A DNA stretch of 64,000 bases from Armatimonadota bacterium (GTDB lineage: Bacteria > Armatimonadota > Zipacnadia > JAUWAU01): positions 1 to 64,000 of the forward strand of contig JAUWAU010000017.1 of assembly GCA_030601885.1 (NCBI GenBank). The letters are read 5' to 3'. Within the stretch, counting starts at the first letter, position 1, and each line of letters opens with the position of its first letter. The translations under genes and the position numbers were made by a program. Below, one piece after another: positions 8,791 to 16,514 of the stretch. The notes under the pieces were generated by a model that did not search any database, was not told where the DNA came from, and saw only the letters and a list, made by a program, of their open reading frames with translations.

Positions 8791-10407
8791 ATGACACACA
8801 CAACGCATCTGCGAAAAGCGCTGCAACGAGATTCTTCGCTCGGAGTTTCGGGGACTGACACATCGCTGTCTGTCCCCGAAACTCAGTTGGTCGCTCAGAA
8901 TGACAGCGTCGCTGGGTGCCACGGGTTGTCCCGACGCGTACGCGTTCGGGACAACCCGCGCTCGTCCAAGTGGTGGGTACTCGCCAACGTCGCGGTCCTC
9001 GCCACTGTTGTGCTCCTCCTGGCGCTGCATTCCCCGGCGCGAGCCGCCGAACCGACGCTGCAGAGCGACCTGAACGCGCTGCTCGCGAGTGCTGCCGGCG
9101 CGGGCGCCACCACAGCCATCGAGGTAGTCTCCGTACCGACGGGCGAGGTGCTGTTCGCGAAAAACGCGCATGTGCCCCTCATCCCCGCATCCAACATGAA
9201 ACTGATCTCCGGGGCAGTGGCGCTGGAATGCCTCGGACCAGACACGGTCTTCACGACGACCTTGTGTGCGGCCGATCCCATCAACTCCGACGGGACCATC
9301 GCCGGGCCACTCGTGCTCGCCGGGACGGGCGATCCGACGCTGCAGACGGCGGGTCTGGCGGATATGGTCCGGCAACTGAGTCGGCTCGGCGTCCGTCGGG
9401 TTGCGGGGGACCTGGTCGTTGACAGCGAGTGCTTTGCCGAGCGGGGCACGGGTACCGGATGGCTGCCCGCGGACGAGAACAGGAGCTATGCCGCTCAGAT
9501 CTGCGGGCTCTGCGTCAACTGGAACTGCATCGAGATCACCGTCAGCCCCGGCGACCGAGCGGGCGCGCCGGCATTGGTCCGGATGGAGCCCCAGACCACC
9601 TATGTTCGGCTCCGGCCGCTGGCGAGCACCGTGGCAGGGGGCCGGCGCACCGGGCTTTCGGTTTATCGCAACAGCGGGCAGAACAGCTTCGTCGTGAGGG
9701 GGGAGATAGCCCTCGCACGCGAGCCGGTGACCGTGCGGCGGACGGTCCACGAGCCGGACCTGTACGCGGGGCACTTGCTGCGCGAGGCGCTGCGGGGGGC
9801 CGGCGTGGACGTCGAGGGCAAGGTGCGGCGCGGAAGGCTGCCCGACGAGGCAACGGTGCTGGCCTTCCATCACTCGCCGCCCATCCGCAGCATCTTTAGG
9901 CCCATGATGAAGTACAGTGCCAACCTCACGTCCGAGCAGCTCTATCGTGTCGCCTCCTATGTTCGCGAGGGACGCGGATCCGAGGAGCGCTCCGAGCGAC
10001 TGGCTCGCTCGCTGCTCGAGGAGGCCGGCGCCGACGCATCCAGCCTGCGGCTGGCCGATGCCTCCGGTCTCTCCACCGACAGCCGGCTCACCGTCCACGC
10101 CCTCACCTGCCTGCTGCGGCACATGTGGCTGCGCAGCCCATACGCGGACGTGTTCTTCGATGCCCTGCCGGTGGCGGGCGTCGATGGCACGCTGCGAAAG
10201 CGCATGGTCGGTACGGCCGCCGAGAATAACCTGCGGGCGAAGACGGGCACGCTCAGGGGCGTTTCGAGCCTCTCGGGCTACGTCATCACCCCGGACGGCG
10301 AGCCGCTGTGCTTCGCCATCCTCATGAACGGATTCAAGGGCAGCCCATCCCGGGTGAAGCAGATCCAGGATCGCATCGGCGCGCGCCTGGCGCAGGTGCG
10401 GCGGTGA
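8791..10407 (+). CDS. dacB: D-alanyl-D-alanine carboxypeptidase/endopeptidase, PBP4 (DacB) type
   Basis: An exported serine peptidase that trims peptidoglycan cross-links. The three active-site motifs are in order: SNMK (Ser134, Lys137), SAN (about residue 376) and KTG (484). The long insert between the first two motifs is typical of class C PBP4 proteins. A hydrophobic segment (WWVLANVAVLATVVLLLAL) ending SPARAAEP at about residues 61-87 is the export signal. With the ATG at 8791, 60 residues precede that segment, and they are encoded across two perfect hairpins. An in-frame TTG at 8926 would instead give an ordinary signal peptide (MSRRVRVRDNPRSSK before the core) and may be the true start. 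It precedes the biosynthetic run but its own role is cell-wall maintenance. Confidence 0.88.
   Translation: MTHTTHLRKALQRDSSLGVSGTDTSLSVPETQLVAQNDSVAGCHGLSRRVRVRDNPRSSKWWVLANVAVLATVVLLLALHSPARAAEPTLQSDLNALLASAAGAGATTAIEVVSVPTGEVLFAKNAHVPLIPASNMKLISGAVALECLGPDTVFTTTLCAADPINSDGTIAGPLVLAGTGDPTLQTAGLADMVRQLSRLGVRRVAGDLVVDSECFAERGTGTGWLPADENRSYAAQICGLCVNWNCIEITVSPGDRAGAPALVRMEPQTTYVRLRPLASTVAGGRRTGLSVYRNSGQNSFVVRGEIALAREPVTVRRTVHEPDLYAGHLLREALRGAGVDVEGKVRRGRLPDEATVLAFHHSPPIRSIFRPMMKYSANLTSEQLYRVASYVREGRGSEERSERLARSLLEEAGADASSLRLADASGLSTDSRLTVHALTCLLRHMWLRSPYADVFFDALPVAGVDGTLRKRMVGTAAENNLRAKTGTLRGVSSLSGYVITPDGEPLCFAILMNGFKGSPSRVKQIQDRIGARLAQVRR
8843..8884. repeat. Long hairpin repeat
   Basis: GAGTTTCGGGGAC (8843-8855) is matched perfectly by GTCCCCGAAACTC (8872-8884), and after one mismatch the stem continues GACA/TGTC, giving about 17 pairs with a short loop. 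The word TTCGGGGAC resembles the short repeats at 4907 and 48329. It falls inside the nominal 5' coding part of dacB. Confidence 0.6.
8922..8958. repeat. Second long hairpin repeat
   Basis: CGGGTTGTCCCGA (8922-8934) pairs perfectly with TCGGGACAACCCG (8946-8958) around a CGCGTACGCG core. It begins 37 bases after the first hairpin ends and also lies in the doubtful 5' part of dacB. Two such hairpins in a row look like an inserted repetitive element. Confidence 0.6.
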
Positions 10408-10445
10408 GGCCGCCGGCTGACCCCAGGCGATACGGGGTGTTTCGG

Positions 10446-10955
10446 TTGGCATTTCTCATCAAGATAGAGCAGTGGACGGAGAACCTGGAAGAGGCAACCG
10501 TCGGCGGGTGGCTCAAGGCCGAGGGCGACCCGGTGGCCGTCGGGGACTCGGTGGTCGAGATCATCACCGATAAGGTCACCTTCGAGTGGGAGGCGGAGCA
10601 AGGGGGCACCCTCCGCCGCATCGCCGCGTCGGCGAACAGCGTCGTGCCGGTGGGGTACTGCATCGGCGTCATCGCAGACGCCGACGAGTCGCTGCCGGAC
10701 GTTGACGCGATGAACGAGGCGGTGCGGGCGGAGAAGCTGCGGCTTGGGGAGGAGCGAGCGCTCGCACTTGGCCCGCCGCCACGGGTGAAGCACACGGACG
10801 GTTTGGGGAAGATCAAGCGCGTGCGTGCCGTGCCGGCGGCACGGCGGATCGCCCGCGAGGCGGGCATCGACCTCGCTGAGGTGGCAAAGGCGCTTACCGA
10901 GGACCGGCGCATAACGGTCGAGGACGTGCGGCGGTTCATCGAAGGAAATGGTTGA
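10446..10955 (+). CDS. Lipoyl domain plus E3-binding domain protein without an acyltransferase domain
   Basis: A short E2-like protein of 169 residues. Residues 1-78 form a lipoyl domain (start AFLIKIEQWTENLEEATV) with the modified lysine in ITDKVTFE (K43). Residues 125-166 form a peripheral-subunit-binding domain (RAVPAARRIAREAGIDL). A normal E2 carries a further catalytic domain of about 230 residues with a HxxxDG motif; here the frame stops after the binding domain. It looks like a free-standing swinging-arm carrier. The start is unclear: TTG at 10446 gives the cleanest N terminus, with GGGGTG before it, and GTG at 10437 is possible. E1 alpha, E1 beta and lipB lie in the same run. Confidence 0.85.
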   Translation: MAFLIKIEQWTENLEEATVGGWLKAEGDPVAVGDSVVEIITDKVTFEWEAEQGGTLRRIAASANSVVPVGYCIGVIADADESLPDVDAMNEAVRAEKLRLGEERALALGPPPRVKHTDGLGKIKRVRAVPAARRIAREAGIDLAEVAKALTEDRRITVEDVRRFIEGNG

Positions 10956-11066
10956 TGGTTGATGGTGGATAGTTAATGAACGACGTATGAGGCGCAGGCA
11001 CGCTTGAGCCTCAACCGGTAGGCATCCCGGCGTTAATCCACCACGATCGTGCCAGGGGGACGGCGC

Positions 11067-11813
11067 ATGATTGATCTGCACGGCAAGGCAGCGCTTGTGA
11101 CGGGATCTTCCCGAGGCATCGGCCGGGCCATCGCACTGGCAATGGCCCAGGCCGGGGCCGATGTGGCGGTGAATTACCTCGCCAACGCGGAAGCCGCACA
11201 GGAGACGGCCGAAGCAGTAAAGCAGGTCGAGCGGCGCACGGTGGTCATCCAGGCCGACGTCGCCGACCCCAAACAGGCCACGGCTCTTGTGGAGCAGGCC
11301 ACGCAACAACTTGGCGAGATAGACGTTCTGGTTAATAATGCAGGAGTACTCATCGACAAGCCGCTGTCGCGCATGACAGATGATGAGTGGCAGCGCGTGC
11401 TCGACGTGTGCCTGACGGGAGCATTCAATTGCATGCGGGCCGTGTCGATGCAGATGCGGAGGCGGAAGTCGGGCCGCATCATCAACATCTCGTCCGTGGC
11501 CGGACTGATGGGGGACATGGCTCGGGTGAACTACTGCGCGGCGAAGGCGGGAATGATCGGGCTCACCAAGGCGGCGGCGCGGGAACTGGCCGGGCAAGAC
11601 ATTTGCGTGAATGCCGTGGCGCCCGGCATGATCGAGAGCGACATCACCGCGAAGCTGAACCCCGTCCGGCGCGAGGGAATGCTGAAGGTCATTCCCTTCC
11701 GACGCTTCGGCAAGGCCGAAGAGGTCGCCGCGCTGGTCACGTTCCTCGCCTCCGATGCTGCCGCCTACATCACCGGGCAAGTCTTCTGCATCGACGGTGG
11801 CCTCAGCATGTAA
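11067..11813 (+). CDS. 3-oxoacyl-ACP reductase, FabG-like SDR
   Basis: A classical short-chain dehydrogenase of 248 residues with the NAD(P) motif TGSSRGIG, NNAG, the catalytic serine in NISSVAG, YCAAK (catalytic Tyr and Lys) and a C-terminal VFCIDGGLSM. It fits the FabG family (about 245 residues) and would reduce beta-ketoacyl-ACP made by the ketosynthases next door. The ATG at 11067 is preceded by AGGGGGA at a good distance; the frame is open 18 bases further up. It could serve fatty acid synthesis or a dedicated polyketide-like pathway; the neighbours favour the latter. Confidence 0.85.
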   Translation: MIDLHGKAALVTGSSRGIGRAIALAMAQAGADVAVNYLANAEAAQETAEAVKQVERRTVVIQADVADPKQATALVEQATQQLGEIDVLVNNAGVLIDKPLSRMTDDEWQRVLDVCLTGAFNCMRAVSMQMRRRKSGRIINISSVAGLMGDMARVNYCAAKAGMIGLTKAAARELAGQDICVNAVAPGMIESDITAKLNPVRREGMLKVIPFRRFGKAEEVAALVTFLASDAAAYITGQVFCIDGGLSM

Positions 11814-11893
11814 GGGCAGTGGTCAGTGGCCAGTCTCCAAAGCACCACAGCCACACCCAGCGGCGTAGCCTGCTAACCACTGGTGGCGAGCGA

Positions 11894-13102
11894 ATGAGGA
11901 GAGCGGTGGTAACTGGCCTGGGCGCGGTGACGTGCCTCGGCAACGACGTCCCAACCTTCTGGCGGAATCTCATCGCCGGTAAGTGCGGCATCAGGCCCAT
12001 CGAGAAGTTCGACACCGCAGGCTACCGCAACAACCTCGCCGGCACGGTCATCGACTTCGATCTCTCCTCCCATTGCCCCGGCGCGGACGCTGCAATGGAC
12101 GAGGCGACGCAGTACGCGCTGGCAGCGTCGAAAGAAGCGCTCAACGACGCGGGGATAGCCGAGCCGCGGGCTGCCGGATACGATCCACTCCGCTCGGGCC
12201 TCATTATGTCCACCAACTTCGGCGGCGCCACCTCGTGGGAGAGCTTCGTAGCCCCGCGAGAGGACGAGATGCAGCGGGATGTGCTCTTCCGGGAGGCCAC
12301 CTTCGACACGGTGTTGACACACGCGGCACAGGCCTCGGGCTTCTCGGGCCCGAGCGCGGTTCTCTCCATCTCCTGTGCCTCGAGCACGGCGGCCATTGGC
12401 GAGGCCTTCGACCTGATTCGCTACGGACGCGCCGACCTGATGCTCGCCGGGGGCCACGACTCCATCAGTCCGTCGAGCCTGTCCGGCCTCTGCATCCTTC
12501 GCACCGTCAGCCCAACGATGATCCGCCCATTTGATAAGAATCGCGACGGCACGATCTTCGGCGAGGGCGCAGCCGTTGTCGTCATCGAGGAGCTGGAACG
12601 CGCCCGGGCGCGCGGCGCACACGTCTACGCCGAGGTGCTCGGCTACTGGCAGAACAACAATGCCTATCACATGACCGCGCCGGATAAAGAGGGCGAGGGC
12701 ATGGTGCGCGTGCTGGCGCGGGCGCTCGAGGACGCCGGGGTGCCGCCGGAGCGGGTGGACTACATCAATGCCCACGGCACCGGCACCACGCATCACGACC
12801 CGACGGAGATTCGCGCCATCAAGACGGTGCTGGGTGACCGGGCCCACGACATCCCGGTGAGCTCCATCAAGGGCGCCGTCAGCCACATCATGGGCGGCGC
12901 GGGCACTATCGAGGCCATTGCGACGCTCCTGGCCATGCGCGACGGGATCATCCCCCCGACCATCAACTACGAGGAGCCCGATCCGGAGTGCGATCTGGAC
13001 TGTGTGCCCAACGAGGCAAAGCAGCACGATGTCGCCTGCGCCGTCTCCGTCTCCGCCGGCATCGGCGGCAGCAACGCGGCTGTGGTGTTTCGGAAGCTGT
13101 AG
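11894..13102 (+). CDS. Beta-ketoacyl synthase, FabF-like, with full active site (KS-alpha)
   Basis: A 402-residue condensing enzyme. The catalytic triad is intact: Cys161 in SISCASSTAAIG, His in INAHGTGTTHHD, and Lys plus His in SSIKGAVSHIMGGAG. It ends with the usual GGSNAAVVFRKL. The start is the ATG at 11894 (MRRAVVTGLGAVTCLG). It would extend acyl chains on the acyl carrier protein encoded at 17484. The next gene is a second ketosynthase lacking the triad, so the pair resembles the KS-alpha/KS-beta dimer of type II polyketide synthases more than primary FabF. The stop TAG at 13100-13102 lies in the frame of that second gene. Confidence 0.87.
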   Translation: MRRAVVTGLGAVTCLGNDVPTFWRNLIAGKCGIRPIEKFDTAGYRNNLAGTVIDFDLSSHCPGADAAMDEATQYALAASKEALNDAGIAEPRAAGYDPLRSGLIMSTNFGGATSWESFVAPREDEMQRDVLFREATFDTVLTHAAQASGFSGPSAVLSISCASSTAAIGEAFDLIRYGRADLMLAGGHDSISPSSLSGLCILRTVSPTMIRPFDKNRDGTIFGEGAAVVVIEELERARARGAHVYAEVLGYWQNNNAYHMTAPDKEGEGMVRVLARALEDAGVPPERVDYINAHGTGTTHHDPTEIRAIKTVLGDRAHDIPVSSIKGAVSHIMGGAGTIEAIATLLAMRDGIIPPTINYEEPDPECDLDCVPNEAKQHDVACAVSVSAGIGGSNAAVVFRKL

Positions 13103-13117
13103 CTGGGACGATCTACA

Positions 13118-14353
13118 CTGAGCGCTGAGGTACTCATAACCGGCGTTGGCCCGATCTCGGCCATTGGCATCGGCCGGGACGACTTCTTCGACGGCCTCAG
13201 CCAAGGCCGCGTCGGTATCCGCCCGGCCGAGAAGCTCGACACATCCGGGCTCGGGTCGAAGCTCGCCGCCGAGTGTCTCGATTTCCACCTCGAGGACTAC
13301 CTCGACAGCGAGAAGACGTACCTCGATCGCACGTCGGAATTCGCTCTTGCGGCGTGCCGACTGGCCCTCGATGACGCGGGCCTCGACGCTCGATCGATGG
13401 ACCACGAGCGCATCGGGCTGTCGTTGGGCACGGGCTACGGATGTCTCAAGACGATGTACGACTACTACACGCGCGTGGCCGCCAAGGGCCCGCGCTTCGC
13501 CAGCTCTGTACTGTTCTCTCATTCGTATGCCAACACGCCGGCGAGCCTCGTCTCGATAGAGTACCGCATCATGGGGCCGACGAACACGGTGTGCACCGGC
13601 AGCACGTCGGCCGCCGGCGCCATAGGCTACGCTTTCGATCTGCTGCGGCACGGCCGCATAGACGCCATGCTCGCCGGCGGCGTAGATTCCCTGTCCCGGC
13701 CGCTGCTGGAGGGCCTCGCGGCCCAGGGCGCGCTGTCGCCGACGGATGGCGGGGGGGAGGCGGCGCGGCCTTTCGATGCCCGGCGAAATGGCTATGTGGC
13801 GGGCGAGGGCGCGGGCATCTTGCTGCTGCAGCGCGCCGAGTGCGCCCGCCGGCGTGGGGCAGATGCGCTGGGGAGGCTGCTCGGCTACGGTCTGGCGCAG
13901 GCCTCAGCGAAGGCAGCACGGGTTGACGAGCAACCGATGGCACACGGACTATCCGAGACGCTGGCGGCGGCCATTCGTGCGGCTCTGGCAGATGCGGAGC
14001 TGGAGCCGGCGGACATTGACGGTGTATTTGCCAGTGCAAACGGAAGCCGGGAGCTGGACGCCTGTGAGGCCCTGGCGCTGGCGGACGTCTTTGGCGGCCT
14101 CGCGGTGCCCGTGACGAGTTTGAAATGCACCTTGGGCGAGTCGATTGGGGCCTCAGGCGGCCTGTCGCTCATCGCCGCGCTGTGGGCCATGCGTACCGGC
14201 ACGATGCCGCCAACCCGAGGCTTTGAGCATCCGGACGGCGAAATCACCATGCACGTGGTGGCTGAGCCGCTTCGCGCGGATCTGCGGACGTGTCTGGTGA
14301 GCTGCGCTGATGCCTCTGGCACCTGCGGTGCCCTGGTCGTCGCGGCGCCGTGA
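13118..14353 (+). CDS. Catalytically degenerate ketosynthase (KS-beta, chain-length-factor-like)
   Basis: The fold is clearly FabF-like (EVLITGVGPISAIG at the start, AMLAGGVDSLSRPLL later), but the active site is gone. Counting from the conserved AGG, the nucleophile position holds Ser (about residue 162, in CTGSTSAAG) instead of Cys; the first His position reads SANGSRELD (Asn, about 308); the second reads LKCTLGESIG (Glu, about 341), with the Lys kept. Such partners usually dimerise with an active KS and help set chain length. No ATG, GTG or TTG occurs between the preceding TAG (13100-13102) and the KS start; a CTG at 13118 gives LSAEVLITG, and I chose it. The first ATG in frame is at 13397, far inside the domain. 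Confidence 0.8.
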   Translation: MSAEVLITGVGPISAIGIGRDDFFDGLSQGRVGIRPAEKLDTSGLGSKLAAECLDFHLEDYLDSEKTYLDRTSEFALAACRLALDDAGLDARSMDHERIGLSLGTGYGCLKTMYDYYTRVAAKGPRFASSVLFSHSYANTPASLVSIEYRIMGPTNTVCTGSTSAAGAIGYAFDLLRHGRIDAMLAGGVDSLSRPLLEGLAAQGALSPTDGGGEAARPFDARRNGYVAGEGAGILLLQRAECARRRGADALGRLLGYGLAQASAKAARVDEQPMAHGLSETLAAAIRAALADAELEPADIDGVFASANGSRELDACEALALADVFGGLAVPVTSLKCTLGESIGASGGLSLIAALWAMRTGTMPPTRGFEHPDGEITMHVVAEPLRADLRTCLVSCADASGTCGALVVAAP

Positions 14354-14367
14354 ATACCATTTCAGCG

Positions 14368-14398
14368 TTGGACACGTCCCTTCCGGATGGGGTATAGT
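14368..14398 (+). promoter_or_regulatory. Possible internal promoter before E1 alpha
   Basis: TTGGAC (14368-14373) and TATAGT (14393-14398) are 19 bases apart, longer than ideal. It would start transcription near 14405, just before a strong RNA structure. Confidence 0.4.
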
Positions 14399-14409
14399 GT
14401 AGACACGGC

Positions 14410-14479
14410 GGAGCGCCGACGCGTGCTGCCGGGCGGTGGCTGACACCGCCGCTGTAGTGTGTTCCCCGCTCGGCGCTCC
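14410..14479 (+). promoter_or_regulatory. Structured leader upstream of E1 alpha
   Basis: GGAGCGCCGA (14410-14419) pairs perfectly with TCGGCGCTCC (14470-14479), enclosing an inner hairpin GGCGGTG (14432-14438) / CACCGCC (14444-14450) with a five-base loop. The outer stem ends 46 bases before the ATG of the E1 alpha gene. A two-tier stem in a 172-base intergenic leader behind a possible promoter could be a cis-regulatory RNA or a processing or attenuation site. I do not recognise a known riboswitch. Confidence 0.45.
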
Positions 14480-14525
14480 GTCATGTCCTTGCCACACCAG
14501 CAGGCCGCGAGGCAGACGCACAACG

Positions 14526-15515
14526 ATGCCCCCCAGCAATGATCCCGACGTGCTTCTGGGCTACTACCGGAAGATGCTTCTGATCCGGCGCTTCGAGGAG
14601 ACGCTGGATGAGCTCTTCCGCGGCGGCTCCATATCCGGCACTACCCACCTATGCGCCGGGCAGGAGGGCGTAGCGGTTGGTGCGTGCGCGGCCCTCAGTC
14701 GTGACGATCACGTGCTCAGCAACCACCGTGGCCACGGCCACTGCATCGCCAAGGGCGGCGATCCTCGGCGGATTATGGCGGAGCTGTTCGGCAAAGTGGA
14801 CGGCTACTCGCGGGGGCGCGGCGGCAGCCAGCACATGGCGCACTTCCCCATCGGCTTCCTCGGCTCCAACGGCATCACCGGCGGAACCATCCCCATCGCC
14901 ACCGGCGCCGCGCTCTCGGCCAAGCTGCAACGGACCGGGCGCGTTGTGCTGGCCTTCTTCGGCGAGGGGGCGGCGAACCAGGGCACCTTCCACGAGTCCC
15001 TCAATATGGGTGCGGTCTGGGACCTGCCCGTCATCTACCTGTGCGAGAACAACCTCTACGCAATGTCAACCGCGCTCTCGGAGGTCAGCCGTATCACCGA
15101 TATCGCGGATCGGGCCGCTGCCTACGGGATGCCCGGCGCGGTCGTGGACGGGAATGACGTGCTCGCCGTGCGCGATGCCGTTGCCGGAGCCGCAGAGCGG
15201 GCGCGGGCGGGCAGTGGGCCCACGCTGATAGAGGCGAAGACGTACCGCTTCTACGGGCATTCGAAATCCGACCCCCGAGAGTACCGCACTCGGGATGAGG
15301 AAGCAAAGTGGCGCGAGAGAGATCCTATCCCACGGTTCGCTCGGTGGCTGACGGAGCGCGGGCTTCTCGACGGCGACGCGGATGCGCGCACGAAGCAGGC
15401 AGTGGAGGCAGAGGTACGCGCGGCCGTTTCATTTGCCGAGCAGAGCCCCCTCCCAGACGCATCGGAGGCGGGCCGGGGCCTTTTCGCCGACGGGCAAGCA
15501 TCGGACGGCGGATAG
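14526..15515 (+). CDS. 2-oxoacid dehydrogenase E1 component, alpha subunit
   Basis: Thiamine-diphosphate-dependent E1 alpha (329 residues) of the pyruvate/acetoin/branched-chain type. It starts MPPSNDPDVLLGYYRKMLLI, followed by RRFEETLDELF; shows QEGVAVGACAAL, the phosphorylation-loop-like region HRGHGHCIAKGGD, and the thiamine/Mg motif GEGAANQGTFHESLNM with CENN about 30 residues later. With E1 beta it would decarboxylate a 2-oxoacid (or similar ketose-derived donor) and acylate a lipoyl group. The only lipoyl protein nearby is the short one at 10446. The stop is 2 bases before the E1 beta start. Confidence 0.9.
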   Translation: MPPSNDPDVLLGYYRKMLLIRRFEETLDELFRGGSISGTTHLCAGQEGVAVGACAALSRDDHVLSNHRGHGHCIAKGGDPRRIMAELFGKVDGYSRGRGGSQHMAHFPIGFLGSNGITGGTIPIATGAALSAKLQRTGRVVLAFFGEGAANQGTFHESLNMGAVWDLPVIYLCENNLYAMSTALSEVSRITDIADRAAAYGMPGAVVDGNDVLAVRDAVAGAAERARAGSGPTLIEAKTYRFYGHSKSDPREYRTRDEEAKWRERDPIPRFARWLTERGLLDGDADARTKQAVEAEVRAAVSFAEQSPLPDASEAGRGLFADGQASDGG

Positions 15516-15517
15516 CG

Positions 15518-16501
15518 ATGGGCCGAGAGATCTACTACTCCCACGCGATCACAGAGGCGCTCGCCGAGGAGCTGCGGCGGGACGAGCGCGTGCTGCTCAT
15601 CGGCGAGGACATCGCGCGCTACGGCGGGGCCTTCAAGATCACCGAGGGCTTCCTGGACGAGTTCGGCCCCGAGCGGGTCATCGACGCCCCCATATCCGAG
15701 AACAGCTTCGTCGGCGTGGCCATCGGAGCGGCGCTTACGGGCATGCGGCCGGTGGTAGAGATCATGTTCATGGATTTCATCGCGCTGGCGATGGACCAGC
15801 TCGTGAACCACGCCGCCAAGTTCCGTTACATGTACGGCGAGCAGGCCTCGGTGCCGCTCGTTGTGCGGTGCCCGGCGGGCGCGGGCCGCGGCTACGGCCC
15901 GAGCCACTCTCAGAGCCTCGAGCGCTGGTTCGTCGCCACGCCCGGGCTCAAGGTCGCGGCGCCGGCAACGGCTCGCGACGCCAAGGGCATGCTCAAGGCG
16001 GCCATCCGCGACGATAATCCGGTCATTTTCATCGAGAGCAAGCTCCTATACGGTCGCCGTGGCGAGGTGCCGGAGGAGGACTACGTGGTGCCACTGGGCG
16101 CTGCACGCGTCGTCCAAGATGGAACAGATGTGGTCATCGTTGCGTATTCTAGGATGGTGGAGGAGGCGCTCAAGGCCGGCCGCGCGCTCGCCGAAAGCAG
16201 CGTGTCGGCCGAGGTGGTCGATCTGCGCTCCCTGTCGCCGCTCGACATGGACACGGTGACCGCATCGGTGGAGAAATGCGGGCGGGCGGTCGTTGTCGAG
16301 GAGGGACATCTCACCGGCGGCGTGGGGGCGGAGGTGAGCGCCCGAATCATGGAGCGCTGCTTCGATTTCCTGGAGGCGCCCATCCGGCGAGTAGCGGCAC
16401 TGGACGTGCCCGTGCCGGCGAGCGTGGTGCTCGAGCGCGCCGCGACACCGGACTGGGAGGACATCGGCCGAGCGGCCGTGGAGATCGTGCAACAGTACTG
16501 A
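15518..16501 (+). CDS. 2-oxoacid dehydrogenase E1 component, beta subunit
   Basis: A 327-residue transketolase-type beta subunit. It has the N-terminal REIYYSHAITEALAEELRRD, the glutamate-bearing APISENSFVGVAIGAAL, a pyrimidine-binding region with RCPAGAGRGYGPSHSQSLE, and the C-terminal transketolase domain (VVDLRSLSPLDMDTV, EEGHLTGGVGAEV). The start ATG at 15518 is 2 bases after the alpha stop; the frame is open much further upstream but only inside the alpha gene. Alpha and beta form the E1 heterotetramer. Confidence 0.9.
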   Translation: MGREIYYSHAITEALAEELRRDERVLLIGEDIARYGGAFKITEGFLDEFGPERVIDAPISENSFVGVAIGAALTGMRPVVEIMFMDFIALAMDQLVNHAAKFRYMYGEQASVPLVVRCPAGAGRGYGPSHSQSLERWFVATPGLKVAAPATARDAKGMLKAAIRDDNPVIFIESKLLYGRRGEVPEEDYVVPLGAARVVQDGTDVVIVAYSRMVEEALKAGRALAESSVSAEVVDLRSLSPLDMDTVTASVEKCGRAVVVEEGHLTGGVGAEVSARIMERCFDFLEAPIRRVAALDVPVPASVVLERAATPDWEDIGRAAVEIVQQY

Positions 16502-16514
16502 GGCGGACAGGCGC

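Noticed and set aside
11894..14353. Calling the two ketosynthases one fused gene
   Set aside because: An in-frame TAG separates them and a CTG start is available; read-through is possible but unsupported, so two genes are annotated.
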